Positions 53,353 through 64,000 of a stretch of DNA of 64,000 nt are shown here, piece after piece; within the stretch, counting starts at the first letter, position 1; every line of letters begins with the position of its first letter. Source of the DNA: Halichondria panicea (taxonomy: Eukaryota > Porifera > Demospongiae > Suberitida > Halichondriidae); contig NC_087379.1 in NCBI RefSeq assembly GCF_963675165.1, positions 2,360,201-2,424,200 of the forward strand, read 5' to 3'. The notes under the pieces were generated by a model. That model had not been told where the DNA came from, did not search any database, and saw only the letters and a list, made by a program, of their open reading frames with translations. A program made the translations under genes and the position numbers.

Positions 53353-56300
53353 ATGGCACAAGCTTTCGAGCAGTTCACTCTGAGACAAATTCGCATCACT
53401 GAGAATGAGCTGGGACATGGTTCCTACGCTGTTGTCATGGAGCTAGAGTATCGAGGACTGAAATGTGCCGGCAAGAAGCTTCACCGAGCTCTGTACGAGG
53501 CTGGAATCGGGTATGCAGCACGAAGGTATTTGGAGGAGTGTCGCCTGCTCAGTCAAACTAGGCACCCCAACATTGTCCAGTTTCTGGGAGTCTGTTTTGA
53601 GGAAGGCTCTCAGTTCCCCATCCTAGTCATGGAGTTCCTCCCCACCAACTTGACCAGCTGTCTCGAACGCTATGGTATTCTCCCCGATGAGATCAACTTC
53701 TCCATCCTCTATGACGTTTCACTGGGCCTGGCATACCTCCATGGCCAAACACCAGTCATTGTGCACAGAGACCTCTCAGCCAACAATGTCCTCTTGTCCA
53801 CCAACATGACGGCCAAGATATCCGATCTGGGGGTTGCTCGAATCTTGAACCTCAACCCCCTTCAAGTGAGTAGAATGACGGAGACCCCTGGCACCCCAGC
53901 GTACATGCCTCCTGAAGTGATGGTTGCCGACCCCCACTACGACACCAGTGTGGATTTGTTCTCCTTTGGGATCATGATGATTCACACCTTCACAGCAGAG
54001 TGGCCACTACCAAAGATCGGCCCCACCAGAATCAATCCTGCTAATCCTGACATACTGATACCAGTGACGGAAGCTGAACGACGTGAAGAGTTTCTTCGAA
54101 AAATTCCCCCAGACCACCCTCTGATGGACCTCATCATGCGCTGTCTCAGCAACAACCCTCAGCGAAGGCCTAGAGCAGCGGAGATAGTGGGTCGGATGGT
54201 GGGTGTGGTACTTGAACACCCTCCCTCCTTTGAGAACAGAGTGGATATGCTCCAGCGAGTGAGTGCCCTACTGACAGAGAAGAGGGAGCTTGAGGAGGAG
54301 GTTGTGAGAAAAGACTCAGCAATCCAGAAGAAAACAGGAGAGATCGAAGTACTGGCGGAGGAGAAAAGACGACAAGAGAAAGAAAATGGAAACTTTGTCG
54401 AACATATGCAGCTGGTACACTCACTCGAAATTGACCAGCTCAAAATGGAAAATAACAAACTTGAAACTGAACGAAGTGTGGAGGTAGAGGACCTCAGAGT
54501 TGAATTGGAGCTCAAAGAATCATTGGCTGTCACAAAAAACTCTACCATTGCTAGTTTAGAAACTCGATGTAAGCAACTCACTGAAGAGGTGGAGCAACAA
54601 ATTGCCAACGTCAACTACACTCACAACGAGCTTGCATCTAAAGCTACGAAAATTGTTCAACTGGAAACAGAGCAAGCAGACAAAAACTCTATTATCGCTT
54701 ACAAAGATTCGACTATCGCTCGCAAAGATTCGATCATTGCCTCCAAGGATACCTTCCTTCAGATGAAAGAAGCCACCAATCAGAGTTTAAACGACCAACT
54801 CACCAAAACCAAAAACTACCTGACCAGCAAACCACAGGTAAGCTCATCAACACTCAACACTGTACAACTAAGTGCACACATCTAAAATCTGATACCATCT
54901 TTTCTTTTACTATAGTGCCAGTAGTTTATACTTTTCCAATCGATTGACAAGTTTTTAATCGATAGGATATGTGATTCTAAGAAACGACATTGCCTCAATA
55001 CTTAGCATCTAATCTATACCTTTACGCTTACAGCAATACTATACTATAAGCACCACTTCAAAAGAAGGTGCCGATCTTGAATACCGGTTTTTATTTGTGT
55101 GACTGGCTGGATACTAGCAAGGGCGTATAAAGAGAAGAGGGCATGCAACTTGCACTATTCTCAGACTCATACTGTTACAGTAGCTATTTTTAGAACTGCC
55201 CACAAAACGCCCATGCGTAACCTTTGACCGCGTAATAATGGTAAATTAGAATCTGCTGCACTTGCTAGCTAGCTCGATGATTGCATCATTCACCATTCAG
55301 CATTGACACAAAACCCAGCAATACCGGTATGGTTCGTACTAGCAGTATCAAAAGCAGAGGCAAAGCATCCAATTAACAGCACCAAACCTGCTCGAGGAAG
55401 TCCTGTTCCCTGCATTACTGATAGAGATCTACCAGTAGTTACCCGAGGCGCGTGGGCGGCCACGAGTGTAGTAGCTAGTCGTCTGGTTTGTTTCTCTGTA
55501 TCTGAGTCTGCTTACCTGGATTCCATAACACTGCGTTTACAGCATGGATAGCCTTCACACAACAAGTTTTAAGTTAATAGCTTCTTAGCTTCGTTGTCAA
55601 ATAAAGCTAAGAAGCCTCACACGCTGGCTGCTTGGCTGCATGCGTCTTTTATTCGAGGTGCGAACTTTACAGCTGAAGTGATCCCGTGTACCAGGAACAA
55701 TGGAACAGGGTCAAGCTAAAGGTTAATTTGCTAATCCTGATCCCTGAGGAGGTACGACAGTTTTTTCCATTGTGGAGACGTTTGCTTACATGGCAGTTTA
55801 CCGCGACTTTGCCATGACAAACTTTAGGCATGTAGAAAGTTTATAACTAACTGTTTAGCTATAATACATAGTAACTCCGTAAATAACACCGCTCACTTGT
55901 TTGTCCGTATACTGTATAGCTGGTTATTGAAACGAAAATTTAGTGTCTAGAAAATTGGGTATTGAAATCTCTCTACTGTAGGGGTGTGGTTATTTTAACC
56001 TCCATCCTCAAAAATATAATCCTCGAAATGTTTGGTTTGGGCAATCCACAAAAATTGAAAATAACCCGCTATACTGTATATGATTCTATTTGTAGTACCG
56101 TATAGCGCGAAATTTTTGAGGGGCTTAATTTTTGCGGATTTCGTGGGTTAGCAATCCTACAAGTCCACGAAAATTGTTCTTTAATTAGAATTATCTGCTA
56201 TATAACGTGCAAAGATTTAAAGGCCTGGCTTCCGGTAAGCAGTCATTCCGCGAACATTGTGCAACAAAATGCTTTTAGAGGCCATTCCACGAAATATAAG

Positions 56301-57736
56301 TGCCTATACAGTATATCCGGCATCTGATATCAAGTATGCCGATCATGTACGGTACATAGCGAGTTGCATGCCGTTTTCTCTTTATACGCCCTTGATACTC
56401 TAGTCAGTATCACTTAGTACTATAATTGCTGTTTAATGTTTCGCGAATTGCTCAAACTAAACATTTGTTTCCGAAAATAGAGGTTCAAATAACTATACAC
56501 CCCTGCAGTAGAGAGGTATTTCAATATCTAGAGGTAAACCATGATTCCCACGAAAATCACGAAAATAACCAGCTATGTGGTAATAGCATGTGACCAAGTT
56601 GCCTATATTGCATAAAACACGGGGGGATTCTCATGCTATAGATCACAGCGACCCCTTACCAAACCATGCCTCGAGGCTACGCGACCGTGTAATAATATAA
56701 CACGGAAAGGACTCTACAACTTTTATTATACCCTTGTAAGATTTAGCGTTACATGTACATTTCAAAGTGTCCTAAATTATTTGCAGCATACGAAATGACT
56801 CTCTGTATAATTCTCCAGTCCCTACAGGTTCAGTTGTCCTTCAGTCAGTGTTCTGAGGCTCCAGTGGAGATGTCTGAGGGACTAGCAATAACCATCAATG
56901 GCAAGGTCTACTATGGTGGAGGAGAATGTTATGTCGGTGATGACGAGTTCTGTGTCTACTGTTACAATCCACCACAAGACGTCTGGTCAACTCTGCCCAG
57001 ACTTCCTGTACGATGGTTTGGTCTAGGAGAGGTCAAAGGTGAACTGGTAGCAGTTGGTGGTGTTGATTCATCCCACTCTAAATCCAACGTGGTACGTGTA
57101 TTTAATGAAGGAAAGAACTGGAAACTGACGATCCCACCTATGCCAACAGCGAGGGATTCACCAGCAGTCGTCACTCTCCCAACACATCTGGTTGTAGCAG
57201 GAGGTGATGTGGGCCGTGTTGTCTACATTGATAATGTTGAGATCTACAACATCAGCACCTCCCAGTGGAGCGAGACAGACAGACTACCGTATGCTTGTGA
57301 GGACCAAAGAGGAATTGTCTGCAACAACACAGCATACCTAATGGGGGGATATCACGGCAATTATATAAACAAGGTGTTAGCTGCTCAAGTCGACAAGCTC
57401 ATCTCAGCAGACCGACAGGATGATGCGAGTGCCAACAAAGCCGACTCTATCTGGAATACAATTCCCAACACACCATCTTACCGCCCTCTCCCTCTAACGA
57501 TATCTGACACCCTCTTTGCTGTTGGTGGAAGGGATTGTGAAAGTGAAACCACTCAAAGAGTCTACGCCTACTCATCCTCGATGGACTCCTGGCTCTACGT
57601 TGGTGATCTACCATCTCCTGTGGCAGACGCTGCCACTGTGTCACTGTCTCCAACGGAGTGCCTTGTGATTGGGGGAAGAGACGAAGAAAAAAAATCAACT
57701 GCGTATAAAATTAGTGTCTCAACAACTATTTTTTGA
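53353..57736 (+). CDS. Kinase-coiled-coil-Kelch protein, copy C
   Basis: Coding exons 53353-54837 and 56828-57736, phase 0, 797 aa. Kinase residues: GHGSYAVV loop 21-28, Lys41/42, HRD 138-140, DLG 158-160, PAYMPPEV after the activation segment. All residues needed for catalysis appear present, with Leu replacing the Phe of DFG. The coiled coil (about residues 305-490) is the longest of the three copies and contains repeated IAxKDS units. The C-terminal exon carries Kelch repeats (VYYGGGE, LVAVGGV, LVVAGGD, AYLMGGY, LFAVGG, CLVIGG). Splice sites and frame are intact. The stop is 205 bp before the DNAJC25 ATG. An ORF start at 56753 upstream of the Kelch exon is intronic: the sequence TTACAG before 56828 is the acceptor in all copies. 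Confidence 0.88.
55915..56073. mobile_element. TATAGC-type MITE (copy C intron, first)
   Basis: TATAGCTGGTTATTGAAACG at left, AAATAACCCGCTATA at right; adjacent to the next member. Confidence 0.65.
56101..56308. mobile_element. TATAGC-type MITE (copy C intron, second)
   Basis: 208 bp, inverted copy of 53067-53285 with few differences. Together they bracket the kinase exon of copy C. Confidence 0.85.
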
Positions 57737-57941
57737 TTGTTTAGGTATTATTGTTTTTGTGAAACTATTTTTGGTGTGAAACATTTTTTGCAATGTCAGC
57801 TTAAACGTAGTCTCATAAATTAGCCGCCCTTCCTGGAGTGTTATTAATTAGACGCCCTCGCTATGAGTGGTGCTAATACGTACTTAGCCTCGAATCTGAG
57901 GCGCAGGCTAATACTCAAACTCGACTTGAACTTAACTCCTG

Positions 57942-60766
57942 ATGAAAACCATGCTAAATAGACTAACTGTTCTCCTGGTGTCCTGTGCTCTGTCAGCGTT
58001 GTTCTCCAGTGCTGCTGGTCTCCTGGAGGGACTCTACTGTGGCAAAGAGAGCTGCTATGACGGTCAGTCCCTACACTCACTAATTGACAGAGTGTGTGTG
58101 GTTGGAGTTGTGATTATGCACTTATCAATGCCAGTCCCCACTACCCCCTAACCGTAATCCATGCGGAGGGTTTAGTGGGGATTATCAATATCAACTGCCC
58201 CACCCCTGGGGGCCTGATTGAAATCAAATCCCCACTTCCCCTCCCATACCCGTACCCCCACTTAACAACCCCGGGATTTCTACACGCGTGCATGTACTAA
58301 CTTTTCCAGATATTATTGCTGTAAGTTTAGGAAGTCAAATTTCCCACCCTATCCCGCACCTCGGGGTTACTTGCTGAATCAAAACCCGACTATGTCCCAA
58401 ATTCCCCGCAGGCCTGGGGGGGGGGGGGGGTAGTGGGGACTGACATTGATAGGTGCATTATTAGATCTGGCTAGCTAGTTCAATGCATGTAAATCATTTT
58501 AGAGCTGACTAGAGATGCTGTCATTTGTTGAAACAGGTGCATCAGTATAATTATCTGTATAAGTCATTTCTTCCTAGATTCTATTATCCAGGCCAACACC
58601 TGACTAGCTGATAATTATTCTCGTTCCCTACATGCAGTTCTTCAAGTGGACAAAGATGTCACAGCTGTAAGTACATGGTGGAGCTATTGACTGTGGTCAT
58701 ACACTGTTGCTTGGTTACAGGCGGAGATCAGGAGAGCCTATCGACACCTGGCACTAGAGTACCATCCTGACAAGAACAAGGTAACAGAGGAAGAGTTGGT
58801 TGTCTCAGTAGATATACAGGTAGTCCTAAACTGTCACAAAATACTTTGTAAATGTAGTTCGTCAGACAAATAAGTTTGGACAGTCCTGATATTCTCACCA
58901 AGTGCCATAGTAAAGTGAATTTGAGTGTAGACAAATGGAGCATTGCAACTTTAGACTACGTGCATACATTGTATGTAAAATGTATACATGTAGACTCCAT
59001 TTCTTTGTGTGCCCTAATACCTCACTCCCCCCTCCAGGCTGAGGGCTCTAGGGAGAGGTTCCAGCTCATTAGCACGGCCTACGAGATACTAAAGGATGAG
59101 GAGGAGAGAGCAAACTATGACTACATGCTTGAGAACCCTGGTAGGTACAGGGCTAGGGGGTAGTTATTACTCACTACCTATAGCTAGTAACTAGAGACAG
59201 TTCCCCTGCAATTGGTGATATCTTTCCATGGCTACCTCTAATGGCAATTCTCTGTTTGTATATTAATTGGATAGTTATGCTGATGAGTTGTATTGTAAGG
59301 AAATAATAACTATAATAGCACCATTCACATCAGTACGCTTTACTGCCCCCCACAGAGCAAGTGTACCGTCACTACTATCACTACTACCGTCGTCGAGTGA
59401 CCCCCCAGGTGGACATCCGAGTGGTTGTGGGTGTGGCCATCAGCGTCATCTCTCTGGTCCAGTACCTCGGCTGGTGGCACTCATACAATACAGCCATCAG
59501 TGCAGCTCTTAGAATGCCAAGGTCAGACTAGCAAATATTGTACATATTTTGTAAGAAACGTGTGCGGATGCTTTTTCAGGTTTTAAGAGCTGTCTTTGAG
59601 GGTCCATTACTTATACTAGGAAGACACACCCACAATGTGTGAATGAGATGTTCATGATTGGCTTAATTAGCCTAAAATCATCCTTAGAAGACATGCATGA
59701 TTTAACTGTCCTAATGTCCCCAGATATCGTGGTAAGGCTAAGGAGCTGGCGGTGGAGAAGGGGTTGTTGAAGGAGGGTCAGAGACGGAAGGGCCTCTCAA
59801 GGGAGGAAATAAAGAACGAGGAGGAAACTGTGCTACGGAGAATTGTGGAGGAGAATCTCAACATTCTGTGAGTCAATAATGTAACTACAAGTGCTAGCTA
59901 GTCTTATATAGGTCAGGTCGTGTATAATGTATTAGAGATAGACTACGTATTTTATTCACAATTTGAAGTACAGTTGAGCCTCGGTTATCCGAATCCCGGT
60001 TATCCGAATCCTCGATTATCCGAATGCTAGAGCATAGTGCAATCTGAGCATGCGCAGTAGGAAATTGCCCACGTGGCTGGCAAAAAGAAGCCAGCTGGCA
60101 TGTTTTGATTATCCGAATATTTCACTTACCCGAATGGGCCCGGGGACAAAGGTGTTCGGATAACCGAGGCTCAACTGTACTACCATGTCTCGATGTTTTA
60201 CATTGTAAGGATTTCTCTGTTCTTGTAGCGGTGGATACAGTAAACCTGTGTTGTGGGATGTGCTCTGGTTCAAGATCGTGTTCAGGTAAGCTCACTACTC
60301 ACACCCTTCACATCCCACACCCTTCACACCCACACAGTCCGTATTACCTCCTACGCTACCTCTATTGGTACGGCCGGTGGGTGTGGTTGTTCACGCTCCG
60401 TGGTCAGTCCTACGGCACTGAGGAGGTGGTCTATCTCACGAGGAGACAGCTTGGACTATCCATCACTCAATGGGAGGTGAGAACAGAACAACACATTGTC
60501 TTGTTTAATTTATTGCCTCACACACACAGTCTCTGGAGGAGGTCAAAAGGTTAGAGCTGGTGGACAGGAAGTTGTGGGAGGAGTCTAACTGGACTGAGTA
60601 CAAGGAAGAAAGAGAAGAGGAAAGAAAGACGGCGCTGCTAGATAATTCCAAGTACAAGAAGTACAAGTGAGAAAATTATTACCATGACTACAATACCCGG
60701 TACCCCCACCCTCACAGGAGATACATGAAAAGCACTGGACAGAAAAGAGTCACCGCAAACAGTTAG
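57942..60766 (+). CDS. DNAJC25: DnaJ homologue C25, ER-membrane J protein
   Basis: Ten exons: 57942-58062, 58638-58666, 58721-58780, 59038-59140, 59356-59521, 59724-59867, 60229-60285, 60338-60476, 60530-60666, 60718-60766; 1005 nt, 334 aa (human about 360). A signal peptide (residues 1-26, LTVLLVSCALSALFSSAAG) leads into GLYCGKESCYD, as in vertebrate DNAJC25. The J domain spans exons 1-4 with YHPDKNK carrying the HPD motif that stimulates Hsp70 ATPase. EQVYRHYYHYYRRRV precedes the first membrane segment (VVVGVAISVISLVQYLGWW); a second hydrophobic region, around YYLLRYLYWYGRWVWLF, lies in exon 8. The C-terminus is charged. All junctions are GT/AG with consistent phase. An intron carries a pogo-like MITE. 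Confidence 0.92.
59971..60177. mobile_element. pogo/Tigger-like MITE in DNAJC25 intron
   Basis: Ends CAGTTGAGCCTCGGTTATCC and complement, TA on both sides (59969-59970, 60178-60179). The interior repeats TTATCCGAATCC three times near the left end. TTATCCGAA ends and TA duplication are typical of pogo/Tigger elements. Confidence 0.88.
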
Positions 60767-61056
60767 GGACAATCAGTTTGTATAAATTATTTTGCTTCGG
60801 TTAATTTACTCTAGGTAGAATCATTGAAACAATCATTGACATGATCCACACGCCTGGCGCATGCGCACCAAGCCATTGTGTTAGTAAGCAATTTCAATCA
60901 CAATTATTATTAAATTTATTATACATGTAATTGTTTTCATTTTTACATAATTTTTTACTTTATTCTGTGTAAGAAAAGTGTAAGACATCATTGTTTCTAA
61001 GTAGATCTATTTCATTTTTCTCTTTGACGATCTGTACCTAATAAACCACGTGGGAG
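60767..61056 (+). promoter_or_regulatory. DNAJC25-FAN1 gap with NRF1-like site
   Basis: 290 bp. GCGCATGCGC at 60857-60866 matches the NRF1 palindrome also seen in the RPL15/NUPR1 promoter and is the likely FAN1 promoter element. AATAAA at 61040 overlaps the FAN1 leader. Confidence 0.5.
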
Positions 61057-63971
61057 ATGCAAACTAGAAGATCAACTAGATGCTTAGGGATCAGTGATGC
61101 TGAGGGATCATCCACTCAGAGTCCCATTAAAAAGAGAAAGATTTCATTATCCCTGAAAAAATTAGGTGGAAATGTGACTGTGCAGGTTGCCAATACAATC
61201 ACGCCTGAACCTACAGCAGCAGTGCGGTTAGAGTCAACAGTGAGAAGCTATCTTGGCTCAGAAGTAAAATACATCAATATACAAGAAGTCAATACATCAG
61301 TATCGAGTCCAGAGTCAAAATGCAAAAGCGAACCTCAACATACATGTCGACCTAATCCGTTGCAGTCAACCTCACTCCCTGTACGCCAACAATCAAAGCT
61401 GACTGACCTACAACAATCATCGGATGGTTATTACCTATACAACTTCAAGTTCATTCTAGACTTAGTTCTACAGAGCAGCCCAGAGCGGCATGTCATTGTT
61501 ACTGATGGAGTGCCTGTGGCGGAGCAATTCAAACAGCTACCTCGTGAGTTGAACTGCATTACATTCCTTGTTATCAGTAACGTATATATACATGTAGGTG
61601 GATATTTATATGGGAGGTTTTTGGAATCACTTTCAACTATTGTACAACAGAGGGGGAAGATGCATGTTTGTTTACAAACCAAGACAATGGGTAATCGTTT
61701 GACTTTGTACATGTACCATAATTTAGTACTGGAATTACTATCATTGTACATTCCCTCAGAGAAGGAACAGCAGTTGTACGTTCGACTGTTCCTGCGTAAG
61801 CACCAGTGGCTGAGAGCCGATAAGATCTCCTACTCTGACATTGCAGCTGACCTCTCCCCTGTTCTCACAGCCCTGGTTCATCATGGATTCCTAAATGACG
61901 GTGATTATACATTGTATAACGACTATAACTTGTGCCTAGCCTAGTACCAAGTTGGTAGCAGAGCACAGGTCTACGTAAAATTGTCGATTGTTCAAGCACT
62001 CAGTGATGGACAGTACTGTATGATGAAAACTTGGATCAAAAGTAATTATAACCATTAAATTTTTCTCGTCTGTACAGAGTCCCAGTTGTCTGACCCCACT
62101 GAGGTGCTGCCTTTGTTGCAAGTTTCTGAACTGAAGGAGCTGCGTAAACAACTCAACCTCCCCTCGTCAACAGGGGGTGGTCAGAAGGCGCAGATTATCG
62201 AGGCTCTTTTCAAGCACGACAGAGAACACAAACCTTTATTTGGAAAGTCGCATTTCTTGGCATCTGTAGTGCAGCGGTGAGACAATTAGAGAAGCTCACT
62301 ATATCATTACGATACTTCACAGTAGACTGGATGCTATAGGATCTACATGTACCAAATACCGTATAGCTAGAAATTTCTGCGGCCCAAAAATTCTGTGAAT
62401 TCTGCGAATGAACGAGTAAACACAGAAATATTATCTGCAAAATTAATACTTATTAACCACGCATAATTTAACAGTTGAAGTTTAATTCGCAGAAATATCC
62501 GCAGAAGGTCTTTTTACAGCTATTCGCACAATTTTTGGGCCACAGAAATTTCTAGTAGTGGGATAAAATTTAGCGAAGATATAAATTGACGATTTGACAG
62601 AGACTGCATGTACATTGTACAATTTCTATATCTACAGAGCTAAGAAGAAGGTTGGCTGTTGTGTGAAGGTAGCTTCTCACCCTGTAGACGTGTTCTCCAA
62701 GATCACTCTTCTCTTCTCTCTCACCAATGGCCGTTGGGGGGAAGAGGACAATGAACTCTCGCAAATTATGTGAGGGCGACTACTTATGAAGTATAATTGA
62801 TTAGTGAACTGTAGCCCTACAAGTACAATTTTGTGTCCAAGCCTGATTCACCAAATTTCCCTTGCAAAGTTATCTGTAGAGTCTGACAATGTGGTAAACT
62901 TTTAATAAGAAGTGCCCATATACACGTTGCTTTTCCCGGATGCTCCTTGTCCTCCACAGATTCAAACTGTTGCAAGTCAATATTGGGGCTCTGCGGTATC
63001 CTGATTATGAAGTGAGTGTGTCGCAATCTCTCTTTCCTACAGAGGAGAGCTTTCTTAAGTGAGTACTAGCTAGTTGTGATCTCTTACAGTATTGTTCTTA
63101 ATGAGGTGTTTCAGTAGCTACTGTACTAGCAGCTGTGTTCCAAGAGTTCAAGTCTAGGGCATTTAAGAAAATAATGTACTTATCGTAAGACCTCGATTTA
63201 AGGCGACCCACCAAATATGCGACACCCAGGAGCTTCAGCAATTTCTGACCTCTAAAAATAGCGACAGCTGCGTTAATGTCGCGTTCTATATAGAGGTAAA
63301 TGTAGCCACTCCCTAGCCTCGATTGTAGCCCACAGGAAAATCAGTGTTTTTAAGCGGCCTGAAATCAAGGCAAGTAGACTCTGTAAAGTTACCTCCAATT
63401 AGATGCGACCCTCTAAATATGCGACACCAGGACTCCAATATAATTTTTCAACCTCCAAAAGAAGCGACCTCTGGCTTCGTAATTATTAAAAAGTGTCGCT
63501 TTAAATCGAGGGAATTACTTTAGAGTTACACGTGTAAGGTTAGGTTATGGTTTGTTTCTTAGATTATGAGGCCACAACTGATGGTAACTACGTATGTCTA
63601 TTTGTTTTCTCAGCTACTACGGGGCGACCAAGGAGGAACAAGCTCTTGTGGAAGCCATTGACAATAAAGATAATGCAACTGTCAATTCAGCACTAGATAA
63701 AATCAGAAGCTCATTTTACAGTGAGCTGCATTCCGATGCAATCTGTACTACTTCTCTTCCGCCATTTTTGCTCATCTTCACGTCCTGCTGGCTGTATGCT
63801 ACCATGCTCTCAAAAATGGCCGAATATCTAGAGAAGAGTGGCGAGTATGAACGTGCCAATGAGGTGCTCGAGTGTCTCTTGTGTCAGGGGGTGGTCTGTC
63901 GTGGGTCGCGAGGGAGATGGTATGAGAGACTGGCACTCAACTGTGACTACCATCTTAAAAACAAAGAGAAG
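61057..63971 (+). CDS. FAN1: FANCD2/FANCI-associated nuclease 1, 5' part
   Basis: Six exons seen: 61057-61543, 61760-61900, 62078-62276, 62638-62769, 62960-63058, 63614-63971; 472 codons in phase, continuing past the right edge (donor GTTGGT). FAN1 is a structure-specific 5' flap nuclease for interstrand crosslink repair. Visible are YYLYNFKFILDLVL, QLYVRLFLRKHQWLRADKI and the SAP-like segment PLLQVSELKELRKQLNLP, then the start of the TPR region (GRWYERLALNCDYHLK). The VRR_NUC catalytic domain would lie outside. The N-terminus is basic and Ser-rich but lacks the Cys2-His-Cys UBZ4 finger that directs vertebrate FAN1 to ubiquitinated FANCD2. The first intron (61544-61759) is 216 nt with no stop in frame, so retention would add 72 residues. 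Confidence 0.9.
62366..62555. mobile_element. MITE in FAN1 intron 3
   Basis: Arms CTAGAAATTTCTGCGGCCCA and complement; preceded by GTATAGC at 62361, linking it loosely to the TATAGC family. Confidence 0.7.
63190..63512. mobile_element. Inverted-end element in FAN1 intron 5
   Basis: CCTCGATTTAAGGCGAC at the left and GTCGCTTTAAATCGAGG at the right. The interior repeats ATATGCGACACC twice. Pogo-like by its end sequence; no transposase. Confidence 0.7.
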
Positions 63972-64000
63972 GTTGGTCCGTTTTCCTTAAGCCCTATATC

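Noticed and set aside
56753-56827. Kelch ORF start at 56753 (and at 33882, 45385) as separate Kelch genes
   Set aside because: All three have the same TTACAG acceptor at the point where homology to the joined protein begins, and the kinase exon donor has matching phase.
60110-60554. Long ORF overlapping DNAJC25 exons 7-8
   Set aside because: Runs through introns and the MITE in a frame different from the conserved protein.

Overview
This is a metazoan nuclear DNA window. Its genes are compact, with short introns and intergenic gaps of about 110-400 bp. Non-coding DNA is AT-rich and dense in (CA)n repeats and short inverted-repeat elements. Gene content (TRANK1, POMK, RPL15, NUPR1, DNAJC25, FAN1) together with an expanded kinase/Kelch family suggests a demosponge, possibly Amphimedon. 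That species call is inference.

Layout. 1-1411: 3' end of a repetitive acidic/proline-rich reading frame that runs in from the left edge. 1793-2920: intronless POMK-like gene (+). 3108-18764: 13-exon TRANK1-like gene (+), TPR and ankyrin repeats plus a UvrD-like helicase; my exon model is phase-consistent throughout and gives 3628 aa. 19154-24425: two tandem START-domain genes (-) with identical exon lengths. 24623-26280: RPL15 (-), sharing a roughly 110-bp divergent promoter with NUPR1 (+, 26610-26822). 26823-31187: repeats, inverted-repeat elements and a broken Kelch fragment. 31590-57736: three dispersed copies (A, B, C) of a two-exon gene encoding a TKL-like kinase, a coiled coil and a Kelch domain. 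Copy A has a single in-frame TGA; B and C are open. Between the copies lie a TA-flanked DNA transposon with a transposase tail and a PB1/SHOCT-like ORF, a LINE reverse-transcriptase relic, an LTR-element relic with a fold-back insertion, and a decayed CWF19L1 copy. 57942-60766: 10-exon DNAJC25 (+). 61057-63971: 5' part of FAN1 (+), leaving the window before its nuclease domain.

The conserved genes cover glycan phosphorylation (POMK), lipid transfer (START), translation (RPL15), chromatin/stress (NUPR1), ER chaperoning (DNAJC25) and crosslink repair (FAN1). They do not form one pathway. The lineage-specific part is the kinase-coiled-coil-Kelch family, whose copies carry the remains of neighbouring genes (CWF19L1, DNAJC25 exon 1) and so record segmental duplication.

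Exon boundaries were derived by hand from GT/AG sites, reading phase and remembered family sequences. No alignment or transcript data were available. No tRNA, rRNA or CRISPR array was seen.
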